Source: Strigamia acuminata
Lineage: Eukaryota > Arthropoda > Chilopoda > Geophilomorpha > Linotaeniidae
DNA length: 64,000 bases
Direction of reading: 5' to 3'
NCBI GenBank assembly: GCA_949358305.1
Contig: OX442316.1
Location: 1,860,001-1,924,000, forward strand
Part shown: piece after piece, positions 1 to 12,300 of the stretch
Layout of the letters: every line of letters begins with the position of its first letter
Position numbering within the stretch: position 1 is the stretch's first letter
Position numbers and translations under genes: made by a program
Notes under the pieces: generated by a model
What the model saw: the letters and a program-made list of their open reading frames with translations, nothing else
The model's database searches: none
What the model was told of the DNA's origin: nothing

Positions 1-1034
1 GTTTTGTAATGTTATAAAACTGGAGAGATAAATTGCAACTGAGAATCTTGACGTGATGTTTGGGATTGGATACATTACAACCTCATTTCCTATTTTCAAC
101 TTTAAGAGTTATGAAAAAAAAATTAATTGGGTCTGTCTGCCACATTAATGATTTGGGGTAGAAGATTAATATGAGGAAAAAATTAATCTTTCTGCTCATT
201 TACCAGACTAATTACAACCAGGGGAGATAAAAACCGATGTCGTTTTGCTCAAATATAATAAGTTTTCTAAAACTGGATGTTTTTAGGGGGTAAAATGGAG
301 TTACTGATGAATTACATGTGTTTACCAGCACTGAAAGGAAATGATTGATGAGTGCTGTACGTGACTACATTCCATCTACGGTACTCCAGATCACGTTTCA
401 ATCAAATAGCACTATTGTCCAAGACAACTTACTTGGCGAGTAGGAAAAAACTTGAGCGCTCGGAGACAGAATCTCACCGAGGCGTGATACGAATGGAAAT
501 AGAAAGCAAGAATCTTTTACAAGACTCGGATGTATAATTTGTGAAAATATTATGGATGATAGTTCAATAGCAAGTGCTTTATCAAGAATGGAAGACAATT
601 CTTCTTCTATTTTTTATTTTTTATTTTTTTTATTTTTTTTTATTTTTTTTTATTTTTTATTTATTTTATTTTACAGAATTCTAGGATTTTGTATTAATCA
701 CAATGATTTTGCATTTGTGCAATTTTAAGGTTGTGAGTTACAAAATTGCAGAATGCACAGGAATATTGTAAAGCTCTGAATAAACTGACTCTCAGGCGCC
801 TGTTTGGACCCAGGCGATTATTTGACAGTGTTGGGCTTGCTAACCAACAAGAATAGCTGTGCTAAAATTTTGATTTTACTCAAAATTTACATTTTGCTAA
901 TTGTCGCTGTCGCTAACAACCACCAGCTAGCTAAAACATCACTAATTTTAGCTATCTTTTTGTTAAAATAAAGTAGATAAAACATGGCATAAATTATTCA
1001 AAGTTCCACAAAAATTGATAAAAAACACGCATAA

Positions 1035-1190
1035 ATATGTCTAAAATGGTGAACAATCCACCTAAATATGTCTAAAATGGTGAACAATCCACCTAAATAT
1101 GTCTAAAATGGTAAACAATACACCTAAGTATGTCTAAAATAGTAAACAATCCATGTAATATGTCTAAAATGGTGAACAATCCAATCTAAA
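1035..1190. repeat. Tandem repeat, unit about 31 bp
   Basis: About five copies of a unit containing tatgtctaaaatggtgaaca. The array continues on the other side of the element at 1193-1430 (from 1431), so that element inserted into the array. Confidence 0.8.
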
Positions 1191-1192
1191 TA

Positions 1193-1430
1193 CCGTACCG
1201 CCCCGTTTAAACGCCCGGGTTCAATAAAGCGCCGGCCCCGTTTTAGCGCCGGGCAGCTATCGGCGATTTACTAAATTGACGCCGGCCCCGAATAAGCGCC
1301 GGATCCCCAAAAATCACCGATTTTTTGGTTATGCGCCGGGTTCATTTAATCGCCGGGTTTCATATTGGCGCCGGGAGAAGCAGCTCAAAAAAAGAATTAA
1401 ACGCCCGGGCGTTTAAACGGGGCGCTACGG
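1193..1430. mobile_element. GC-rich MITE, CCGTA...TACGG family, TA target duplication
   Basis: The terminal inverted repeats start CCGTACCGCCCCGTTTAAAC and end with its near complement (one mismatch in the first 20 bases). The element is flanked by TA on both sides and interrupts the tandem repeat. Its interior is rich in gcgccgg motifs, unlike the AT-rich surroundings. It has no coding capacity. The TA duplication points to Tc1/mariner-type mobilisation (inference). Confidence 0.75.
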
Positions 1431-3180
1431 TATGTCTAAAATGGTGAACAGTGTATCAAAAGAAGTCTAATAGGATGGATAATCAATCACAAAACGTCTA
1501 ACATGATAAAAAATCAATCAAAAAGCATAAAAAAAATTATGGTACTGTGAGTATTGATTTCCCCGGAGTACCGGAGTTTTTGGTACCGAGAACTGGGAAA
1601 TTCAAAATCTCTGGAAAATAGAAAGTACACGCTTACCGGTAGGTGCTTAACTGGGCACAGGCTACAGTGGTCTAATTTGAACTTAGAAGTTGAACCGTAC
1701 AGTGCCCGGTTAATGGTTGAATGGTTGAATGGGTCTCTCGGTTGTTTTTGATCTTTGTCTGATTCCAGACACTTTTTCTATTGCAACCACCACTTTCTGA
1801 TTTCTTTTTCTATGGTTTCTTCTAGTCTTAGATGCCTAAAGGTTGTCTCACAAAAACATAATAGCCAAGGTTGGATTGAGGACTCAAACTTTTAGCAGGA
1901 GACACAATCTTGAGACACTAAGATGAAAAGTTTGGTGGTGTTTTCACACTAAAATTTCATCAAAGTAATTAAAAATCTAATTAGGTGCAAACTGAGCTCT
2001 TGGTATTGCAGCTTCACAGATTATGATGGATAATTTAGTGCACCTAAACAAATCTAATAATCCTAGATGCCCAGGGTAAAATAACATGACATTCTAACCT
2101 AACTTCGTCGTGTTTACGAATATACTTATTTTTTCTCCTTTTAAGCCAAAAATAAAGTTTACTTAGACTGATTGTCAATATTCATTGCACTCTGGTAATT
2201 CTCTGGTGGTTCACCACAAATGTGTGAAATGGAAGCTGCCATTTTTTTACGACCTCACCTGATGGCGCTTTAGTTAACCATTCTATTGATTACTGCTCTC
2301 TTTTATCTACTTCCTGTTTGAAATTAAAAACCACCAACAAGGTTGTTAGCTTATTACATAAATTTCATTTGCATAGTGAAATTAAATAATCTAGTAGCAT
2401 AAACATTCTGTAAAAGAAATTAATAATTATTATCCGCCCAAGGGAAATTGTCGATCGATCAGTTTAAACTTATCAGGTTTCTGTTTTTGAGTCAACAATA
2501 TTTAATAGGTAAAAGTTACTTGTTTTATATTTACTGCTTACAATGGTGTTTTCTCAGACTCAAAGGGCACATTTTAGGATGGGTTATTTGGATATCTGTA
2601 TATCTACTGTATTTAAGCAACATGCCGGTATACTAGTAGCTCGGGTTTGACCAGACTATCGGTAAATCCCCTTTTTACCGGCATGACGTTATAAATGTGT
2701 ACAAATTTATTTCAATAGGTGCGTTCAATTTGTGAAAGGAAAGAAGAACCTTTCCTTTCGTTACTTTCAACACCGAAAGTGACATCAAAAAGTCATAATT
2801 TCCAAAAGGAAAGTAGCCAAAGTTAGTTTAGGTTAAATTAGGTTGAAAAACAGCGTCGCTAAAATGGGCATTGCTAAAGTGAAGTATATCCGCTTAAAGC
2901 GGGGTATTGCGGTAAACCTAGGATAAGAATAGAACTAAAAGAGTTACTATTCCAACGGCAAAATGACCAATGGCAAAATCCAAAAACTCCGGAGTTGATT
3001 TACTAAGCTTATTTCGCCATTGGTTACTTTGTCTTCATTCTGTAAACCCAATGTAGCCATTTGGCATCTCGTTGTTGGTATGGGACTGGTTAGCCAATAG
3101 AAATCGCCATTTAGTTTTAATACAACTTCAATCATTACAATTCAAATATTTATGTGGATCTCTTTAACCATATTTTGCAG

Positions 3181-6100
3181 GTATTTACACCACCAACGGC
3201 AATGGTTTAGAAGGCCCCATTTTTACCCAAGAGCCAGATGATGTAATTGAATTCTCCAACTCAAGTGGAGTCCAAATTGACTGTAACGCTGAAGGCTCAC
3301 CTCAACCTTCAGTCGGTTGGCAGCTAGCCGACGGTTCATCCATTTCAAACATCACAAATCTGAGATTCGTCTATCCAAACGGAACCTTATTCCTACCGCC
3401 GTTTAAAGCCGAAGAATACAGACAAGATGTTCACACTGCCACCTACAAATGCACTGCCTCAAATATTGTAGGAACTATTTTCAGCAGAGATGTTGCAATT
3501 AGAGCAGGTGTTTATTATTACCAGTGAACTTATCTCTAGACTGGAGCATTTTGTGCTATCGGACATTAAAATACTCTCAGAGTTTTGCTCGGTTCTCGAT
3601 AAGCCCGGTCTAGAAGGAGTTCACTATACTATGAACTCTTTAGTTCGTCATAACGACATTTTTACTTTTGTATATAAATATAAATGTACAGTCGTGGACA
3701 AAAAAAATTTCCCTTCACTTTAGCTGTTTTAAGTTTATCTATTTATCTATTTGCCGGTCTATCTTTTAACACTGTTGTTAGGGCAAGACAAAAGAACAGG
3801 TCAAGATTGATGTCATTGAATCTCAATGTATTTTTATGCCACCTGGTAGATAAACTGAAAACATCTAAACTGAAGGAAAGTTTTTTTTGTCCACGACTAC
3901 AAATAATAAGCTATACTTAATTTTTCGAAATGCTATTCATTTTGGAATACATAAGTAATTCAATGAACGATTAAACATTGCAATCTGGATAGATAGTTTA
4001 ATATCGTATTTGCACATATGCGATGTTAAGTTTGCCCGGGTCGTAATTTGAAGCTTTACGGTATTTTAAAGTATACTTTATATGGAAAAGTGTCGTTAAA
4101 ACGAACTTTAAGTTTGATGTTTGTTGCTTTGTTGTAACCAGTGATTTTTTCGCCGTAATCCAGTGACAATTCAACCATTTGACGTGTATGTTTACAATGT
4201 GTACATCATTCGGGGGAACACTGCTGTCATTAGATGCCACGTGCCAAGTTTTCTTACAGAGTATGTGGAAGTTCTTTCTTGGATTCGAGACGGAGCTTTC
4301 ACTATTCAAGTCAACGGCATAGAAAAGGGTCGGTATAAATTGAGTTTGAATTGAATTATGGATGTTCAATGGGTTATTTATGTCATATTCTTTTTCACAA
4401 TCTTCAGACGGAAAATATGCTGTTCTTCCAAGCGGAGAATTATTGTTGAAAAATGCCGGTCCGGAAGATGCGCAGACAACGTTTCGATGTCAAGCGAGGC
4501 ACAAACTTACTAAAGAGATAAAAACTAGTGTTTCAGCTGGAAAGTTATTTGTAACTGGTAATAATTGATTGAGCATTTCTGAAGAATATTTGATGAGTGG
4601 AAAGAAATTTCAGCCAAAGCAATTGAACGGTGTATTTGCCGAAGTGCTTGATTGTACATTCTCACCACAATTCATCCACTCTTGTTGTTATTGGTTGAAA
4701 TAGCAATTTTCTAATCACAGAACCTGAAGGCAATGTGCCACCAAGAATGCTAATACATCAGACATCTGTTGTTGTCGAAGAAGGTCAGGATGCAATTATC
4801 CCATGTGTGTCTAATGGCCATCCAGTTCCTGTAGAGAAGTAATAAATCATTGCAAATTTGATAAAAGTAATCAAGGGATGCTAAGGTAATTATCGTTCGT
4901 AATTTTAGGTGGTATTCTAGTCTTTCCTCTGTGATCAAGCCTGTTACTGAAGATGCTCGGTACAAAATAGTTCAAGGAGCTTTAATCATAATTGATGTTC
5001 AACAATATGATGCTGGCAAATTTATATGTGAATCAACAAATGGAGCTGGAACTCAACAGATGGAAACAGAATTGGTGGTATTTGGTAAGTCTATTTAGTG
5101 GAAGTTCTTGAGTCAGGGCCGCAGTGAAGTGGGGCGAGGGGTTGGAAAATTACCATAAAATTGTCAAATTTAATTGGAATTTATCGAAAGAATGTCCAAT
5201 TTTATTGAAATTTGTTGAAAATTGTCAAATTTCATTGAAATGTATAAAAATTGTTAAATTTTATTGAAATATATAAAAAATTGTTAAATTTTATTGAAAT
5301 GTATGAAAATTGTTAAATTTTATTGAAATTTATGAAAAATTGTTAAATTTTATTGAAATATATAAAAAATTGTTAAATTTCATCAAAATTTATCGAAAAA
5401 TTGTTAAATTTCATTGAAATTTATCGAAAAACTGTTAAATTTCATCAAAATTTATCGAAAAATTGTTAAATTTCATCAAAATTTATCGAAAAATTGTCAA
5501 ATTTCATTGAAATTTATCTAAAAATTGTCAAATTTCATTGAAATTTATCTAAAAATTGTCAAATTTCATTGAAATTTATCTAAAAATTGTCAAATTTCAT
5601 TGAAATTTATCTAAAAATTGTCAAATTTCATTAAAATTTTGCATAAAGTGGGGATGCAAATTGGAATTTTGACCTTACTGGTAGGTGCTATGTGTCTTAC
5701 TGCGGTCCTGTTTTAGGGTTAGCAATTAGGTTGAATATTCATTGATTTGTTTTCAGGCCGTCTGTTTGCTACAATAACACCGCCTATTGCTGTGATTGAT
5801 ATTGGGCACAAAACGACCTTTAACTGTGAAGTGACAGGTTATCCAATTAAAAACATTCAGTGGTTGAAAGATGGAAAGCAAGTGTCGCACTTTGAAAACC
5901 AACTGAATAAGAACAATGCCACTTTGACTGTAAAATCGGTTAGTGCTGCCGACAAAGGCATGTATCAATGTTTTGTGAAGAATGATTTTGACGTGGTACA
6001 CGCTTCGGCAAGGTTAAAATTAGGAGGTAAGTTACTTCTAAGGGTTTTAACAGATTACACACTAATTGCAATTGAGTGCAGATTCACCTCCTGAGTTCTT

Positions 6101-6360
6101 GACAACATTCGAAGAAAAAACTTTAAGGCCGAAAGATTCCTTGAGTATACTTTGTGAAGCAACAGGTACGCCAACACCGGAAATTACTTGGACGCTGGAC
6201 GGTATGGCTGTTAGAGGGAACAGTCAGAAGGAATCAGCGGACAGTATAATCAGTTGGTTAAACATTACCAGTCTCAAGGTTGAAAACGGAGGGGTTTATA
6301 CATGTCATGCGAAAAACAGAAAAGGCAGCGTTGAACACTCCACAAGGATATATGTTCATG
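3181..6360 (+). CDS. Dscam: Dscam exons for Ig1-Ig5
   Basis: Ig1 (3181-3507) carries GPIFTQEPDDVIEFSNSSG, the typical start of arthropod Dscam Ig1. Ig2 is split over 4164-4328 (VYIIRGNTAVIRC) and 4408-4557 (VLPSGELLLKNAGPEDAQT). Ig3 is split over 4721-4838 and 4909-5084. Ig4 (5757-6026) and Ig5 (6082-6360) are single exons. Each domain has the paired cysteines and the W and DxGxYxC-type motifs. In insect Dscam1 the Ig2 and Ig3 half-exons are hypervariable clusters; here only one copy of each half is visible, so variability is not expected at those positions. Confidence 0.9.
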
Positions 6361-9300
6361 GTATGTATTTTTATGTGTGTAATTGAAGGAATGTAGTATA
6401 ACGCCGCTTAAACGAACAAATTGGGAGATACAATTATTGTAAACCCATGTCTGAAGACATGGGTTTACCAAGTTTTTGAAATTCCAATCAAACAGTTTAT
6501 TCCGGCATGTCGGCATAAAGTGAAACATGCTGGTATAAGTAAAAAAAATTTTTTTTATTATAATTTAAAAGAGCCTGGATTAATAATTATGTTGGAATTT
6601 GGACCTGAAATTTAAGTTTTCTTAATTTTCTCAAGATTATTACTAAAATCTGGGTAACTTTATATAGAAATTTAGGCCCATTTCTTAAATTTTGGACATC
6701 TAAAAATGCTTTGAATGTTTGTTTTGGCTCATGAAAAAAATTTGCACTTGCTTACATCGGCATGCTGGTAAAAATTGGGTTTATCGGCATGTCGGTAAAA
6801 CTCGCACTATACCAGCATACTGTTCATAAAATTGATTTGTTTGCATAATTAGACTTTAGGCTTATGTACAACCTTGGACATACAAATCGTCCCAATCCAG
6901 CTTGCAGTTCACCTGCAGAATGAGCGTTTTCGGCTGTATCCACCAGGTAGTGTAAAAACTCACTGATAAGTTATGACATATTGACATTTAAATGATGCCA
7001 CACAATCATCTTCACGTCTTTGGTTTAGACGATTGTATGACATTATTTAAATGTAAATATGGCATGACTTTTCAGTGAGTTTTTGCACTACCTGGTGGAT
7101 ACAGCCGAAAACGCTCATTCCGCAGGTGAGCTTTAAGCTGGACTGGGACTATTTTTATGTCCAAAGCTGTAAATACTGAACTTTGTATGAAAATAAATAA
7201 ATCGATAAAAAAAATCGTTAAAAAGTCATTAGAAAATCAATAATTGTTGATTGCATAACCAGTTGTTCACTTAACCGACGTAAATAGGGTGAAGTGTTTC
7301 AAGGAGAATTCAGGTGTGTGTTATTTAATTTATAGGAAAATTAGAAGCGCGAAGTCGGCCAAAAATATCTGCAATATCGGGTGATACTGTTTGGTTGAAT
7401 TGTCCTATATATGGATATCCATACGACACTTTAACATGGGAAAAGGGTATGTTCAGCTATAAAACCTGTTTAATTGAATTTATTGCTTTTCTAAATCTAA
7501 AAATGAAACCAGTGATTAACCCGGTTCAAAAATACATTGAAATTATATTGCAACATCGTATTTCTTAGCTACTGTTAGAGGGCAGCTACAATTCAATAGC
7601 GGCTCTTATTTGAACTTGTGGAACTTAATTCCGTGAACACTATAGATTTTGGAATGCATTAAGTGAAAAGCAATACATTGTAAAATGTATTTTCGATCCA
7701 TTTGGGAATAGTCGTGATTAAATATTATGTGCCATATGTAGGTGATGATATCCTTCCTGCTCATTTGCGACAAGTTATTTTGAAAAATGGAACACTTCGC
7801 TTAGAAAATGTTCAACGAGGCCGGGACGAAGGACGGTACGTGTGCAGTGTTCGAAACAGCAACGGAGAATCCGCGCGTGGATACGTCGATATCACCATAC
7901 TGGGTACAAATGAAAAATTTAAAATATGTCGCTCTTAATGGCGACGAATGTGTAGATAATGTTTGATAACTAATCTTTCAGCAATTAGTATTACTATTGA
8001 ATCTGGCAACAAATCTCAAGGCATTATTGTTACTAATCGATTGAATGTGCTAATTTCAGTTCCACCAAAAATAACGCCATTTTTTTTTCAAGAAGATGTA
8101 GTGCGGCAAGGTTCTAGGGCCCGTTTACAGTGTGTTGTCAGTGATGGCGACACGCCAATGACAATCAAATGGTTAAAAGATGGTAGTGAGATTTCTAAAG
8201 CATTAGGTATCACAATTCGCGAGATTGACGAATATTCCAGCATACTCATGATACCTGCCATCAATCCACAACATAATGGGAATTACACCTGTGTGGCCAT
8301 TAACAAAGCAGCCACTGCTCAGTTTACCACCAACCTAGCGGTGAATGGTAGGCCACAACTCCCCAAACTTAATACTTATGCTTTTTTTGCAGTTGAGAAA
8401 ATAATTTAATGTACTAAAACTGTCAAGAATAGATGTAGATTATATTGTAGAGAGAGACAACTTATTAACTCGATTACCGTATTTCTTTGAATAAGAATCA
8501 CTCTCGAGTTGTAGCCGCAGTTCAATTAAGAGCAGCAGCTGAGACAACAAGAATACCATGTTTCTGCAGAAATACGGTATTCTTTCTGTATTTAACATAA
8601 CAAACGTTAGATGTACGCTTTGCAAAAAACAGAAAGTGACGATTTTAAATAAGAGCTGAGGCTTTTATTTGAAGAAATAAGGAAATCTCATTTTACATCA
8701 ATAGATAATAAAATGCTAGAAACTAAAGTATAACAGAAAAATAATACGGAGATATATATATTTAAACTGTTCCATAAATTTGCTGACATTGTTCTTTTAC
8801 GCCTGTAATCGCCGACTTGCTGTGTTTAAAACAAATGAATGGTTGACTACACACAGCTGGTCTGGGATATTCAGTGGTACATTAAGATGCTGTACGACGA
8901 TGATGTCTAGGTCTCCCATATATGGATATAAAGAACAACATCAAAAATTTCTATTGAAAAGGTTTTTTTGCGTTGTTCGGTGCAGTAAGTTCTCTACATG
9001 CGAACATTCGAGTTACGAACTTTCAGAGATACATATTTGAAGGTTTTACTGCAAAAAAATTTGGATTTCCAAAAAAAGTCATTGGAAAGTTAATTGGGAA
9101 ATTGGAACAATTTGGAAATATAATGAAAAGGAAATGTGAAATATTTTATAGAAAGTTGAATTTTTGTGAATTCTACTCAACTGAATGATAATGTTACAAG
9201 TTATTGTAATTATATGGAAAGTTAGTATAAACTAGGTTTAGAAATTTGTATATTCATTTATTTCACAAGCCTAGAAATTAATGACTAAAGATCCTATCTT

Positions 9301-12300
9301 TCCTGTGAAATGTATGTAAATGTGTGGGTTTATCACCAGCTGGCGATATAATTTAAAAATAGAAAAATAGAAAATTTATATTTTTTAAATATGGGATTGG
9401 TTTTATCATCTGTACTTCAACAAATAATTAGATTATTATTGTTGGAATTAGATGAAATAAAGAGTTGACATAAATTCTGTAGTGTAACATTTTAATTTGG
9501 ATCTAGAATTTTCAACACTATCACATCGATGGAGTTTGGATATGTAACTTTGGGGTTTGGATATTTCACATTTCAGTTATATTTCCAACATATTTCCTAG
9601 TTAAAAATCTATTTTTTTGCAGTGTTTTGCTGCAGCGCATAGGTTAGTTAGCGAGTCTAGCACACTGTATGCCAGCTGTTGTGTTTTAATCTACCTTTAT
9701 TAATTTTTAATTTCAAAATGGATTAACAATTTTTCCATTTTGTACATCTTTGCTGAACTTAGCAACAATTTATCTTTCCAACTCGTTTGTATGAAGAGTA
9801 CTGGACTTGCTGTAGTAAAATGACATTTTTGTCTTTTCAAATGAATTATTTAGTTTTGCTTTTGACACTACTGCCCACTGGGGGCCTCAAAATTACTTAA
9901 TGTACCACTGTCAATACAGTTTTGCTGATTTTAAAGAAGGCTATTGTTTTTATGAGCAGAATGTATGGATATTTAGTAACGAGGCATAATACAAGTTTAA
10001 AAAAGAATAACATTCAGGTTACAAAACAAAATCTTATCAATAATTAAATCCAAAGTGAATTGACAATAATAAAAAATTCACAAACAGCATCAATTCTTGA
10101 CCAAGAAATCCAACTCACAATATTGTATATTTATATTGTACTACATTACAAAATTGATTCCTAATACAACTATAATTGTCTTATACAGGTACTCACAAGA
10201 CTGGCTTCTACAACAATTATTATTATTATTATTTATTTATCTATTTATTTATATACACGATTCTTCTGTTTTTACGCTTTCCAGAAAAAAACTTATAAGA
10301 GAATTATAGTTAACAGAAATATTTTTCCTTTAAATGCAAGTCAAATCAAAAGAAATCGTTTAAAAACGGAATTAAATTTATTAAATGAAAATGGTGTAAA
10401 AACAGAATTGAGTGTATATTTATACATAGTATTTTTTCCAATTAGCTTAATATACACATTGCGTGTACGACGTATACTTGACTTTACATATTCTATTTCC
10501 AGTTGCACCACAAATAGTGCCTTTTTCATTTGCACACGAAAATATTTATGAGGGAGTTTTGGTCCGGGTTTCTTGTGTAGTTTTTCAAGGAGATTTGCCA
10601 TTAGATCTGACTTGGTTTAAAGACGACGTTCCAGTAACGACACATTCCGACATCAAAATTAGAGTGATCGACGAACACTCCAGCATACTAACCATAAATA
10701 CTGTTTCTTCCCGACACGCGGGAAAATACACATGTAGCGCGAAAAACGGAGCCGCCGAAACCAATCACACTGCCATTCTCACGGTTAATGGTAATTCTTA
10801 CATCTAGTCACACTATTACGCTTTCATTTTTACAGTTCCGCCAATTATCGTACCATTTACATTCCAAGACGAGCATTTGTTAGAAGGGATGCTTGTTCGG
10901 GTCACGTGCGTAGTGAGTCGAGGCGATTTGCCCATGAGAATCACTTGGCTCAAGGATGGGGATCTGGTCCCCAAAGAATTAGTTGTAACCATAAGAGATT
11001 TCGATGAATACTCCAGTGTCCTTTCTATCGATCCGTTAAGTGCCCACCATAATGGGAAATACACTTGCACGGCCACTAATCACGCTGGCATCGCAAACCA
11101 CACAGCTGAACTCAGAGTCAATGGTAAAAAAAGTTTTTGCAATGCAGTATGTAGGCCAAATTCCAAATTTCACTCTACGACTATCTCTTCTACTCACTGG
11201 TCTGTTTTTTGACTATCTTTCTTACAATTACAAACAACATCATTGTACTACAATAGCTAATTATAGTATTTACTATTTGCAACTTCTGGTTTTTAACTGT
11301 TTAAACCGTTAACCATAGTGGGAAGTCAATAACTTGTACATAGGGAAAAACTAAGTTGATTTGCATATAAGTTTTATTTGTTGAGCAAACAAAATCACTG
11401 GATAAAAATTAGTACTTTTACAAAATATGAAATTTTGGGATAATTTTAAAACTTACAAATAAATTTTTTTTTTTTTTTTTTACAATTCCTGACTACATAA
11501 GCTACATTATACCAGAATATGTTTCTTCTGACTAATTCTATCGTTATTTCTATGGAAAACTATCTTTTTTACTACTGTATACTACTGAATTATTCTGTCT
11601 AGAAGTAGTGGACTTCTCGTAGTCTTAGCGTATGACTTCAGCTGTTTCTCTTCAATCATTTACTATACAAATTCTTTTTTATTCTATGACAATTTCAATC
11701 ATGACTCACTTGTCTATACTTCTATCATTCTGGCAATTTTTCAATTTTTTAGAAATTTTAGTCACTGCATATTTTGAAAAGACATGTTCATTAAGATTTG
11801 ATGTTTATTTCATGTTGTAATAAAATAAAATTTCTAAATATTACATACATTTAAGCATCAAAATTACTGAACTGTCTTGTTCATTTTATTTATTTCATTT
11901 TTTGTTTTAAATAAAAAAAACTTGTCGACTATATTATAAACTACCTTATTTCCGCAATTAACAAGTAAAAGTTGCACTCAATTAGTAATCGCGACAAATA
12001 TCGGTGATTTGAAATAAGAACAACGCTTCTTAATTGTGGAAATACGCTAACATTAAAAAAAATAAAAACAACTAAAAAATAAAATTGGTTTAATATGAAG
12101 AAAAAAATTTAAAAAAATTTATTTAAAAACAAGAAAAAAAATATTTTTTCAAACTTGTAGAAAACACAAATTAATTCAGATTTCCTACATTTTCCAGTTC
12201 CACCTCATTGGGTGATTAAACCGCAAGACATGCACGCCTTAGTTGATAGTGCTGTCATAATTGATTGCATGGCTGAAGGGTTTCCAAAACCAACCATTCA

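Larger units (their letters stand above)
1..3180. other. 5' flank or first intron of the Dscam gene, repeat-rich
   Basis: This stretch ends in a splice acceptor (cag at 3178-3180) that leads into the first recognised Dscam exon. I found no convincing signal-peptide exon in it, so the 5' coding exon is probably upstream of the window. It contains a T-rich low-complexity tract near 605-660, a tandem repeat at 1035-1190, a GC-rich inverted-repeat element at 1193-1430, and fragments of the 'accggcatg' repeat family near 2620-2690. The short ORFs here have no family signature. Confidence 0.6.
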
